Positions 12,038 through 20,687 of a stretch of DNA of 21,959 nucleotides are shown piece by piece. This stretch comes from Pavlovales sp. CCMP2436 (Eukaryota; Haptophyta; Pavlovophyceae; Pavlovales). A program made the position numbers and the translations under genes. The notes beneath the pieces are model-generated. The model saw nothing but the letters and a program-made list of their open reading frames with translations. It was not told the origin of the DNA and ran no database searches. Location of the stretch: NCBI GenBank assembly GCA_026770615.1, contig MU631483.1:97145-119103 (forward strand), written 5' to 3'. Each line of letters begins with the position of its first letter. Within the stretch, counting starts at the first letter, position 1.

Positions 12038-13586
12038 TTATCGGAAATGACTCGCTGAGTCTGCGCCCCAGTAGTTATTGAGGGCCACGCAGAGGGCCTC
12101 AAGCTGCTTGGGTCGCAGCGTCGCGCTCGCTCCCCACAGCTCTTGCACGAGCCGGAGCGCGGACGCTTCCGGCGGCGAGAGCTGCGGCGGGCCAGTGCCG
12201 CCTGCCTCGCCGTCGTCGCACTCGATGCGCGTCGACATCATCAGCGACGTCATGGGTAGGTGCGGCGCGCGGCTCGTGAGCGCTGCCGCCACGGCCGCGC
12301 ACCGCTCGAAGTGGTCGTCGCCAGCCTGCGGGTCGTCGGCGGCCGTTTGCATCCGCTGGAACGCGCAGAGCGCGGGGTCATCGTCTGCCTGCTGCGTGCA
12401 CGCACTCGCATAGTGCGCGCCGCCGCACTTGAAGCAGATGCTGTAGAACGCGCGTCGCTTGTACTCTGCGACGTGAGCGAGCACGGGCGGGAGCGAGCCA
12501 GCGCTGCCGTAGATGCCCCCGCGCACGTGGCGAGAGCCGTACAGGGCCATCATCGTCTCGGTGTGCGCATCCTCATCGGCACCTGTGTGCCGGCCGCTCA
12601 CTACGAGCCAAGCCTGTCCCGCGTGCCCCGCCCGCTCTGCGAGCGTCCAGCCGCTCGCGCGCATCCGCTTGACAAACGTGGCACCCCGATCGCTGCCCTC
12701 GAGGCCCATGTGCTGCCGATGGCGCACGTGCTCGTCGCGCAAAGCGACGCCAACGTAAAACTTGCATCCTCCGACCGCCGGCTCGCCGACGCGCTCAGCG
12801 TAGCCGCGCGAGCCCAGGCCGTAATCGTCCTCGGGCGTGCCCTCAAAGTTGCAGCGCGCATAGTCCGGATCGAAGCCGTCGAGGCCATCGGGCGAGATGG
12901 CCCGCCGGCGCGCGTCGTTCAGCACGGCGATCATGGCATACAGTCGGCCGGGCGGCTGCGGGTCGGAGCCGGGCGGGGCCACAGGCCGGAGCACGTCCGG
13001 CAGGCGGCGGACGAGCGCCTCGAGCTCGTGGGCGGGCACGTCGTCCCTTCCGTGGCGCGCGACCAGGTCCTGGAGCGGAAGGAAGAAAGGCTGCCAGTGA
13101 GGCCGCAGGTCCGCGAGGAGGCGCCGGCGCGCATCCTCATCGTCCTACCACGAGCGCTCGAGCATCTCGCCGTAGAGGAACTTTGCGACGTGACGCCTGT
13201 CGTGGCGAGCGCAGCCGTCGCAAAAGCAGTTGGGCGGCCAGATCCCACGTCCAGCCGTCGGCGACGAGCCCTGCCTGCGCACCCTTGAGGAGTCGCATCA
13301 CGCCGCCGTCGAGCGCACACACGCGTGCGCGTTGGCGCAGGCTGTTGGCGTGGCGCGCGTGTGCGCTGCGCTCGTCCGGTCGGTCGGTCGCGTCGTGGTC
13401 GGGCGGCGCGACCAGCGCGCGCACGCCGCCGGGCTACAGCTTGGTCCAGGCGATGAGCCGCTTGACCGCCTCCGTCTCCAGGTGCTCCACGCCTTCCTCC
13501 GCGCATTCCTCCACGTCCGCGTCCGAGTCCGCGATGGAGTCCGAGAGCGAGTCTGAGTCGCGCAACGGGAGTGAGTTGATCGACAT
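12038..13586 (-). pseudogene. GIY-YIG nuclease-like protein with CCHC zinc knuckle, interrupted
   Basis: The frame starts at the ATG at 13586-13584 (MSINSLPLRDSDS) with an acidic N-terminus. It meets TAG at 13436-13434, shifts frame near 13240 (WTWD continuing as WPPNCFCDGCARH), meets TAG at 13147-13145, then runs to TAA at 12040-12038. The last part, counted from 13039, has CKFYVGVAL (residues 92-100), HRQH, a Glu in HTETMMALYG (161) and VRGGIY (172-177). This order matches GIY-YIG endonucleases, with a degenerate GIY triplet. A knuckle of pattern C-x2-C-x3-H-x4-C follows (CFKCGGAH, 202-214). I recall this GIY-YIG plus knuckle pairing from giant viruses and algae. The gene is intronless and divergent from the zinc-ribbon/helicase gene. 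The predicted role is DNA cleavage, if it was ever functional here. Confidence 0.6.
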
Positions 13587-13636
13587 CGATCGGCCTTTCC
13601 TTTCGTAGCCCAGGGCATCGGCCTAATTTTAAATTG
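13587..13636. promoter_or_regulatory. Very short bidirectional promoter region
   Basis: Only about 50 bp separates the two divergent ATGs (74 bp if the plus gene starts at its second ATG, 13661). The plus-gene side is strikingly AT-rich (TAATTTTAAATTGATGAAATT) inside GC-rich DNA. AAATTGA at 13631-13637 differs by one base from the AAAATTGA early-promoter element known from mimivirus relatives. A seven-base match in AT-rich DNA is weak evidence. Confidence 0.45.
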
Positions 13637-15598
13637 ATGAAATTCAAATCATTAAGTACGATGACAGACCCCAACGAGCTCGACAACGTCGGACTCACGC
13701 GATTCACGCCCACATTCGTCGCGGCCGGTGCTCCTGTGTGCGACGACGCCTACAGCAGCGCCGACGAGCAGTCTTTCTCCTCCGACAGCGAGGCGGACGG
13801 CGAGGAGGACGATGAGGCTGGCGAGGCTGGCGAGGCTGGCTTAACGACGCGCCCGGCGCCGGTAGGGACGCGAAAGAGTCGGTCGCCGCCGCTCTCCGAG
13901 TTCCCCGAGGTTGCTGTCGAGTGCGTCGGGATCCTGCGCAAAGGTTATCGCGCGCGCGAAAAGTTTGAACGCTCCTGCGACAAGCCGCACGCTCGGAGCT
14001 TCGTCGAGCGGCACTCCCACGAGCATCTCAACGTCGCCAACGTCAACTCGTCGTCGATGCTCTACGCGGTGTGGCGCTGCTCGGCGGCTAGGCACTTTTA
14101 CGATTCGCGGGTGCAAGATCGCTGCCAAGGTGGCGCAGCCCGCGCGTACACTCACTGCCAGCAGTGCTATTGGGCAGGCCGCGCTGCGGAGCCTTTGACG
14201 GACGAGCTGCGGTGCGAGCTGGTGGCGTGCCTGCCGTCGGATCCCGATGCACGCGCGGCGGCGGAGGGCTTCCTCGACCAGTGCGGCTCAGACTTGAGCG
14301 CGCAGCACATCCGCGCATTTGAGACGCGCTGGCCGCAGGTCGCGGGCGAGCTCGACGCACTCCTCGAAAACTCATCGCGGCGCGCTATTTGGCGCTGCAG
14401 TGCGGCTCAAGCCGATGGGAGCGTGTGCGGCCACTGCTGGTGCGCGTCGGCCAAAACGCGCACACGGTCGATTCTCCAGTCAAGCGGCAGAGACACTGGC
14501 TGTCCCGTATGCTATCGCCGTCGCCGCATGGGCACGACCGCGGCCGAGCGCATGTCGGAGCAGATGCAGGCGGAGTGCCGAGGCATCCTGAAGCTCGCGT
14601 CCGACCGTCTGCAAGTCGACCCTGCCTGGTCGCGCGCTGAGCTCGAAGCGCAGGTGGCGAGCAACACCGAGCCGAGCATCGATGGCTACGGCACTGTCCT
14701 CCGCAGCTCGAAGCGGAGGGCTTTCTTCGAGTGCGCAGAGTGCCACCAGTTTGAGATTGCACTGATTTCCTCGCGCGCCTGCCGGAGCAGGTCGGGCTGC
14801 CCGTCCTGTTGGTGCCAGACGGAGCGGCTAGATGGCAAGCAGCAAGCAGAGCTGCGAGTCAATCTCCGCATTGACGAGCTTCCCGAGGCTTTTGACTACA
14901 CCTGGTCGCGCCAAGAGCAGGACGACTACGTTGCGCGAAACGCAAAGGACGGGGGGCGCTCGCTCGCAGAGGCGGTGCAGGGCAGCAAGCACTATGGCCT
15001 CCGGCAGTGCAGCCGCAAGCTGCTCGATGGCAGCGTCTGCGCGCACCCGTGGACTGCGCGCATTTGCGAGCGCTGCCGCGACGGCGCCGGATGCCCGCGC
15101 TGCAGCCTGTTTGCGGCTTCAGACGCGGATGGCCTCACACCCGAGCTCAAGGCCGAGTGCGACATGGTCCTCCGCGTCCGGACTCCCCTCTCCGCAGAGC
15201 TGCGCGCGATCGATATGCGGCTACGCGACGGCGAGGCTACGGAGTCGGACTGGGCGGACCTGCGTGCTCAGCGGCACGAGTTCATCACCGGCGGCAACGC
15301 AAAGAGCGGCTGCACGTTTTACGGCGTGTGGACCTGCAAGACTCTGGGCAACGCGTGCGGCTCCCAGTGGCTCGCGGTGCTGACTAGCAGGTCAGCTGGG
15401 AGGGGCTGCAAGCGCTGCGCTGAGGCTGCGCGCGGCCGATACGGCAAGGGCTATGCGTGTGCACTGCTGTCCTACAGGTGGCGCGAGCAGCTGGATGTGC
15501 TGCTCAACGTCGACAAAGTGGGCTCTCTGCCCGGCGGCAGCGCGGAGGCTTTCCTCGCGCTGCCTGATGCTGTGCAGAGGCCTTATTCGCTCGATTAG
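13637..15598 (+). CDS. Multi-zinc-ribbon (DUF4379-like) N-terminal part of a giant helicase gene
   Basis: The ATG at 13637, or the second ATG at 13661, opens 653 residues ending at TAG 15596-15598. An acidic Ser/Asp/Glu-rich N-terminus (to about residue 75) precedes five repeats of about 105 residues. Each repeat has a helical stretch (LTDELRCELVACL, MSEQMQAECRGILKL, LTPELKAECDMVL) and a zinc-ribbon/treble-clef unit: aromatic-x-x-C, then a basic segment, then C-x2-C. Examples are AIWRCSAAQ...GCPVC, FFECAECHQ...GCPSC, LRQCSRK...GCPRC and YGVWTCKT...GCKRC, at about residues 144-178, 250-293, 362-392, 453-490 and 562-595. The pattern matches the probable zinc-ribbon family DUF4379, whose role is unknown. 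The same frame continues past the TAG with another unit, so this is part of a larger gene. Confidence 0.7.
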   Translation: MKFKSLSTMTDPNELDNVGLTRFTPTFVAAGAPVCDDAYSSADEQSFSSDSEADGEEDDEAGEAGEAGLTTRPAPVGTRKSRSPPLSEFPEVAVECVGILRKGYRAREKFERSCDKPHARSFVERHSHEHLNVANVNSSSMLYAVWRCSAARHFYDSRVQDRCQGGAARAYTHCQQCYWAGRAAEPLTDELRCELVACLPSDPDARAAAEGFLDQCGSDLSAQHIRAFETRWPQVAGELDALLENSSRRAIWRCSAAQADGSVCGHCWCASAKTRTRSILQSSGRDTGCPVCYRRRRMGTTAAERMSEQMQAECRGILKLASDRLQVDPAWSRAELEAQVASNTEPSIDGYGTVLRSSKRRAFFECAECHQFEIALISSRACRSRSGCPSCWCQTERLDGKQQAELRVNLRIDELPEAFDYTWSRQEQDDYVARNAKDGGRSLAEAVQGSKHYGLRQCSRKLLDGSVCAHPWTARICERCRDGAGCPRCSLFAASDADGLTPELKAECDMVLRVRTPLSAELRAIDMRLRDGEATESDWADLRAQRHEFITGGNAKSGCTFYGVWTCKTLGNACGSQWLAVLTSRSAGRGCKRCAEAARGRYGKGYACALLSYRWREQLDVLLNVDKVGSLPGGSAEAFLALPDAVQRPYSLD

Positions 15599-16340
15599 CG
15601 CAGCGTGCTCGCATCAGTTACCAAGCTTGGAGTCTGGCGCTGCCCGCCGCCGTGCGGCAACAGATTCATCCGCTCGATTTACTACCGCCAGAGGAGCACG
15701 TGCCCACGATGCAAGGACACTGGCGAGATTCCGGACGCGAATCTGCTGCCACGCGAGCTGCAGCGCTTCTGCGTCCTCGTGCTCAACTTCAACGGGCCAG
15801 CCAGGCCGATCGCAGCGAGCGCGAGCGTCGCAGGCATCAAAGGCCTGTTTGGCGGCGAGGCGCATCTGACGATGCGCTCGCACAACGTCACCGCACATTC
15901 AAACTTTCAGGCGATCTGGCTCTGCGCAAACAGTGCGCGCGCGGCCGAGCCGTGCCCGCGCGTGTTCATGGCCAGCGTTCACCACTACTCTCGACGGGCT
16001 TCGCGCTTTTGCGAGGCGTGCACAGCAAAGTCGTACGGCGCGCGGCCGCTCGCTGCAGATCTAGCTAGTGAGGCCATCTGCGTGCTGGAGACGGCGCATG
16101 AGAAATTCGTCCCGATCCCAATGGCCGACGACGCGGGCCTCGATGCGCTCAGTGCGTACCTGGAGCAGCAAGGGGGACCTCGATGCCGACCCCTACGAGC
16201 TCAGCTCGCAATCCAACCGTCACGTGTTGTGGTGCTGCAGCGTGCACAACCTTGTCTATGAGAAGACGGTGAGCAAACGGTCGGGGAGCGCATTGACAAT
16301 GGGGCAGGGCTGCCCCTCGTGCGCCGCAGCCTCGCGGTAG
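15599..16340 (+). pseudogene. Middle zinc-ribbon segment with frameshift, same gene
   Basis: It continues the preceding frame directly after TAG 15596-15598 without its own ATG start. It holds units LGVWRCPPPCG...TCPRC and AIWLCANS...FCEAC. The frame then shifts inside a GGGGG run at 16172-16176: removing one G joins SAYLEQQG to DLDADPYELSS. It continues with a third unit (HVLWCCSVHN...GCPSC) to TAG 16338-16340. A homopolymer frameshift may be a real mutation or a sequencing error. Confidence 0.65.
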
Positions 16341-17252
16341 GGCATCGCCCCCGCGTCATCAGCACACGCGTCTGCGGCAGAGACGGCTGCAGCGGCAGCA
16401 CTGCTCGCGGCAGTGGCGCGAGACTTTGTCGGCATCATCGCGCCGCGCGCTGGAGCGCTGCCCGCTGACGCTGCCGCGCAAGCGTTGTTTTTGGCCGACG
16501 CTGCAAACCTGCACACGCTCAAGTTGCGCGTCGACCTCCACAGCTGGAGCACCATGCGCGTGGCGTGGCGCTGCGGCCTGCCCGGCGCCGACGGCGAGCC
16601 TTGCGGCCATTGCTGGCTGGCGTCGTGCAAACAGCGCGTGGCCGCCAAGTACGCGTGCGATGGGTGCTCAGCTGCAGCTGCGAAGCCACTCGCACCCGAG
16701 CTCCGCCTGCAGCTGCGTGCGCTCCTCGAGCCAGGTGCAGCACCTGCCCCTTTGCTGGAGTCCGAGCTTGGCGAGTACATGCTCGACGAGCGGCACGTCT
16801 GCGCAGTGACGGCCACGCAGCGCATCGCGGCGAGCTCAGACGCCATTGGCCTGTGGGTGTGCCTCGCCAACAAGCATGCGTCCGTTGCCGTCGTCAAGGA
16901 GCGCTCCAAGTCGCACGCGCGAGGCTACAACTGCAACGATTGTCGGCTCGGCGAGCGCGGATGGAAGATGCGCGCGCTGATGCGCTCGCTTATGAACGAC
17001 GAGGGCTCGCTCAAGGACCTGTCGCCTGCGGAGCTGCACACGATCTTCACGATGAACGGCGCCCTCGAGTCCACGTCCAAGGCAACGCCGCTGCTCAAGG
17101 TGCTGCACAAAATCTCGCCGGCAGAGTTGCGCCGATTTGCTGTCGGCGAGCGGTCGCTCGCCGACAACTTCATCGAGAATGTCCACGCCGGCATGGACGA
17201 GGAAAAGGCGACTGCAGTCGTTCTGGCGGCCAGCGCGACGCTCGCGTCGTAG
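16341..17252 (+). pseudogene. Zinc-ribbon segment leading to helicase, same gene
   Basis: Same frame as the preceding segment after TAG 16338-16340. It begins with an Ala-rich linker and contains two more units (AWRCGLPG...HCWLAS...CDGC and GLWVCLAN...YNCNDC). A helical stretch follows (DLSPAELHTIF, ISPAELRRFAVGER), ending LASATLAS at TAG 17250-17252. The next codon continues in frame into the helicase part. Ten zinc-ribbon-like units are visible in all between 14060 and 16970. Confidence 0.65.
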
Positions 17253-19730
17253 GTGACGCCGGAGTCTGCTGCCGCGCTCGACGGCGGCACCGCCAACGCG
17301 GGGTCGTCAGCGCCCTCCGCGCCAGCTGCTGTGCCCGCGCCTGCGCCAGATTGCTCTGCGCGCGGTGCGGTGGCGACTGCGCTCGGCGCGCTCCAGCGCT
17401 CGTTTGGCGCGCTCAAGCTCCGCACGCGCTCGGAGTGCAGGCCGTACGACCTCGAGAGCGTCGAGTTTCTGCTCGCTCGCTCAGAGTGGCGGCTGTGGTT
17501 GCTCGCATACGCACCGACCGGAGTGGAGAGCGTCGCTGAGGCGCGTGCGCAGCTGGCCTCGCACGAGGCGGGCACGTTTGCGCGCGAGGTGCTCGGGCGC
17601 TTCCTGGCACGCTACGATTGCGCAGTTTCGTTACAGCTGCCCGCCGGCTACGCTGGCCCTCCGCCAAAGCTCATGCAGCGGCTCGTCGTCGCTCGCGCAG
17701 CAGAGGCTGGCTGCCCTGGACTCATCAACTACTCGGACCCTGGCACCGGCAAAACCATCTCGGCGCTGCTGACTCTGGCGCACCGCATCGAGCGCGATCC
17801 ATTAACTCCGGTAGCGATGGTCTTCTACCCGAACAGCGTGCGCAAGCAGTGGGCGGGCGAGATCGACCGCGCCTTTCCGGGCAAGTTTGACGTGCGGCTG
17901 CCGGAGCGGCTGCCGTCAGCGCCCGTCGAGGTCGCGGGCAAGCCGGTGGTCCTGATATTCAACTATGAGAAGCTGTCCACCGTCGCGGCAGACCGCATCG
18001 AGGCCGAGATGTGTGCGATCGCTGCTCGCCTGTCGGGCAAGTGCGGGTTTGTGTGCCTCGACGAGCTGTACGCGATCAAGGTGCGCGCGAGCTCTGCGGC
18101 CGGCGCAGCTGTCTTTGCAGTGGTGGCAGTCGAGGCAGGGGAGGACATCGACTCAGGAGCTGAGGATGCGCAGCAGCCCGCAGTGTCTAGCAAGGAGAAG
18201 GGCCGCGCGCGGCCCGACAAGGCAGCCGTTGGGGGCGGCGAGCCTGACGCAGCCAAGGAGGAGGTCAAGCGCGCGAGCCTCTCCAAGCGAAGGCAGGCGA
18301 TCGAGATGTTGACGGCCGCGCTGCGCCGCTCGCTGCCGCGCGCTCACGCGCTCCTCGTCCTCGGGCTCACGGCCACTCCGATCGTGAACGAGCTCGAGGA
18401 GGCGCGCAGTCTGCTCCGCGCGGTCACTGGGCTCGCCTTTGACGACCTGGTCTGCCCTCGCCTCAGCCCGACCATGGATGCTTGTCTCGCAGTGCACCGC
18501 CAGCTCTTCCGCTACGGCGTGAGGTTCCTGTTGGAGACCGCGCAGACGCTGCACGTCTGCCATCCGATGGACGGCAGTCAAGACGGGCTGTGGTGCGACG
18601 CGCATCGGGCCTACGCCGACGGCCTGTCCGCCAAGGCAGGTCGAAGCCGCGCAGGACTGGTCAGCGCAAAGTGGCGCACTGACGCCAAGCTCGAGTACAT
18701 TGTGCGGTACTGCAAGGAGGCCTCCGACCTCAAGGAGCCGGTGCTGCTGTACTCGCACTTCCATAGGCGCGGCATCCTCGACAGCCTTCGTGGCGCTCTC
18801 TGCGGCTCTAGACTGCGCACTGGCTCGTACACTGGGGCGGAGAGCGTGGATCAGCGCGAAGACTCGAAGCGCAAGTTTCTGGCCGGAGAGCTGGACGTGC
18901 TGATCGGCTCGCAGGCGGTGTGCACAGGCGTGGACGGGCTGCAGCTGGTCTGCCGCCGCCTGCTCGTCAACCTGCTGCCGATGACGTTTGCCGAGTGGCG
19001 TCAGCTGCAGGACCGCATCTTCCGCCAGGTCATGGACGAGAGTTTGTCTGTGGACGTCGTAGTGCCCATGGCCTACTTTTGGGTGACAGCGCCCAACGGC
19101 TCGCGGCAACGTGGCTCCGAAGACCAGATCGACATGGAGCGCATCCTCAAGAAGCGCACCATCGCCGACGCGGCCGTGGACGGCGAGTGGCAGGCGGACA
19201 AGAACGCCATCGAGCGGTACAGGACCGGCGCGCGCGCAGAGCTGCTGAAGCTGCTCGAGCGCATCGACCAAGGCGAGCTGCGCGTGGACAAGCGCAAGGC
19301 GATCGTGCTCGAGCCCGAGCCAGAGCTCGAAGCCGAGGCCGAGCAAGAGCCAGAGCCCGAGGCGCGTGTGGCCCCAGGGCTTCCCTCTGAGCCCTGGCCG
19401 CCGCGCGACGCGCCTGTGGCGGCTCGTGACGACGCCGCAGATGAGCAGCCGGCGGCCGGCGCACCCGAGCCCGCTCGTCCGCAAGCGGCTGCACCGCCGG
19501 TCGTCGCTCGGGCGCCAGGGCCGCAGCGAGGTGCTGCTGCGCGTGCAGATCTGGCGGCTGCGGCCTCGCGCAAGCGCGCGCGGGAGAAGGAGGAGGCCAT
19601 TCGGCAGGCTGCCATTCGACAAGGCCAGCACGCCTGCGAGTACTTTGACTTGCGCGACTGCCCGCCGAGCCTGTCAAAGCTGAAGCGCGTGTTGACGAAG
19701 CTACCTGTTGGAGGTATGGCTCTTGTATAG
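17253..19730 (+). CDS. Superfamily 2 (SNF2-like) helicase/ATPase, C-terminal part of the zinc-ribbon gene
   Basis: The frame is open for 825 codons after TAG 17250-17252. No ATG occurs until about residue 140, so the domain was probably translated as the tail of the upstream protein. Motifs, numbered from 17253: Walker A DPGTGKT (162-168), Ia-like VFYPNSVRKQW (190-200), Walker B LDELY (269-273), motif III LTATP (373-377), motif IV-like VLLYSHFHRRG (497-507), motif V GSQAVCTGVDGLQL (552-565) and motif VI QLQDRIFRQ with its arginines (584-592). An insert rich in Lys/Glu/Ala lies between II and III. A long charged Glu/Pro/Ala tail follows. This is an ATP-driven nucleic-acid translocase of the SNF2/viral D6-D11 type. 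The last residues (after about 19705) may come from an inserted LTR. Stop is TAG 19728-19730. Confidence 0.85.
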   Translation: MTPESAAALDGGTANAGSSAPSAPAAVPAPAPDCSARGAVATALGALQRSFGALKLRTRSECRPYDLESVEFLLARSEWRLWLLAYAPTGVESVAEARAQLASHEAGTFAREVLGRFLARYDCAVSLQLPAGYAGPPPKLMQRLVVARAAEAGCPGLINYSDPGTGKTISALLTLAHRIERDPLTPVAMVFYPNSVRKQWAGEIDRAFPGKFDVRLPERLPSAPVEVAGKPVVLIFNYEKLSTVAADRIEAEMCAIAARLSGKCGFVCLDELYAIKVRASSAAGAAVFAVVAVEAGEDIDSGAEDAQQPAVSSKEKGRARPDKAAVGGGEPDAAKEEVKRASLSKRRQAIEMLTAALRRSLPRAHALLVLGLTATPIVNELEEARSLLRAVTGLAFDDLVCPRLSPTMDACLAVHRQLFRYGVRFLLETAQTLHVCHPMDGSQDGLWCDAHRAYADGLSAKAGRSRAGLVSAKWRTDAKLEYIVRYCKEASDLKEPVLLYSHFHRRGILDSLRGALCGSRLRTGSYTGAESVDQREDSKRKFLAGELDVLIGSQAVCTGVDGLQLVCRRLLVNLLPMTFAEWRQLQDRIFRQVMDESLSVDVVVPMAYFWVTAPNGSRQRGSEDQIDMERILKKRTIADAAVDGEWQADKNAIERYRTGARAELLKLLERIDQGELRVDKRKAIVLEPEPELEAEAEQEPEPEARVAPGLPSEPWPPRDAPVAARDDAADEQPAAGAPEPARPQAAAPPVVARAPGPQRGAAARADLAAAASRKRAREKEEAIRQAAIRQGQHACEYFDLRDCPPSLSKLKRVLTKLPVGGMALV

Positions 19731-20016
19731 GCTCTTATAGCTACTGGCCAGTGGCTATGAGAGCATTATACTCAAGCTATACTACCTACATGCCTGCCCG
19801 CAGCACACAGCACCGCACACACTTACTAGCCACAACTCTGGCTCAGTTTAAATTTGTTGCCTCTCAGTGATCGCTCAGTTTGCCGTCCACCACTGATCGC
19901 TTTGCACTGATCGCTCGTGAAGATCTAACTCGCTGTATTTGATCCTGCCGCCCGTCGAGACGACGGGCACCCTCTAGCGCCGCAAGGACTAGAGGAGAGA
20001 CGGAGCGACCGGCTAA
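19706..20016 (+). repeat. Possible 5' LTR and leader of the Copia-like element
   Basis: TGTTGGAGG at 19706 is typical of the start of Copia LTRs. It falls at the point where helicase coding turns into unrelated sequence. The region has promoter-like CATTATACTC and CTATACTACC, a 20-bp imperfect palindrome (19738-19757), three copies of [AC/AG]TGATCGCT (19866-19915) and a perfect 8-bp stem (19950-19957 with 19961-19968). The LTR 3' end and a primer-binding site are not evident, and the matching 3' LTR would lie outside the window, so this is unproven. Confidence 0.35.
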
Positions 20017-20649
20017 CACCAACATGCATGCATCGGGGGCTCCCCCCGTGCCGGTCACGCCGCTCCGCCTCGGAGCAACGACAGCAAGGACAACTCGCGC
20101 ATCCGCCTATCGGACACCAACAAGCCGTCGGTCTTCCAGGGGATGATGCGCGAGCTCCAGGTGCTCACGGACAAGGACGCGACGCTCGCGCAGGGCTTTG
20201 TCGGCAACGAGTTCGACAAGGACGGCATCGTCGCGATCTCCGCCATCAACGGCCAGCCCGGTGGGAGGCCGATCGAGTTGCCTGGAGCGTGGGGCACTGG
20301 CGAAGTGATGACTCCGCTCATCAGCGTGCCGCGCCTTATCGAGGCAGGTGCGGTCGTGCACTACGAGAAGGGCGGCTCCTACATCGACCTCTCGGCCATC
20401 GGTGGCGGTCGCATCACCATCGACAAGAACTCGATGATCTTCGGCAACGTCGAGGGCATCAAGAAGGACACCGGCGCCGGCGCGACTGTCGGCTCGTGCG
20501 CGCGCGCGCACGCGGCATCGGCCGTCGGCATGACGACCGCCGACGCGTTGCCGCCCAAGGTGCACCGCCGCGCGACCACCCGCCGCGGCGCTGCCTCCAA
20601 CCTGCGCCGCAAGGCGCAGCGCCCCTCAGCTAATGGCCAGGGAAAGTAA
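20017..20649 (+). pseudogene. Copia-type polyprotein fragment (protease C-terminal region)
   Basis: The frame is open from just after TAA 20014-20016 to TAA 20647-20649. Its centre reads VMTPLISVPRLIEAGAVVHYEKGGSYIDL. This matches the segment after the aspartic protease in Copia polyproteins (the L-L-S-V-x-x-L-x-x-x-G-x-x-V-x-F pattern). The protease D-[ST]-G motif and all of gag are absent upstream, so the element is internally deleted. The tail is Arg/Ala-rich. The integrase follows in a different frame, which implies a frameshift or decay. Confidence 0.5.
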
Positions 20650-20687
20650 GTGGCCCGGGGGGGACCGGCGTTGCTGGTCGCGGGGGT

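Noticed and set aside
12260..13288. 342-codon plus-strand open frame
   Set aside because: It is antisense to the GIY-YIG/zinc-knuckle gene, which has recognisable domains. The plus frame is Arg/Val/Ala-rich without a family signal.
18153..19631. 492-codon open frame on the minus strand
   Set aside because: It is antisense to the helicase, whose motifs are clear. Long antisense frames are expected in high-GC coding DNA, and this one shows only Arg/Leu/Ala-rich composition.
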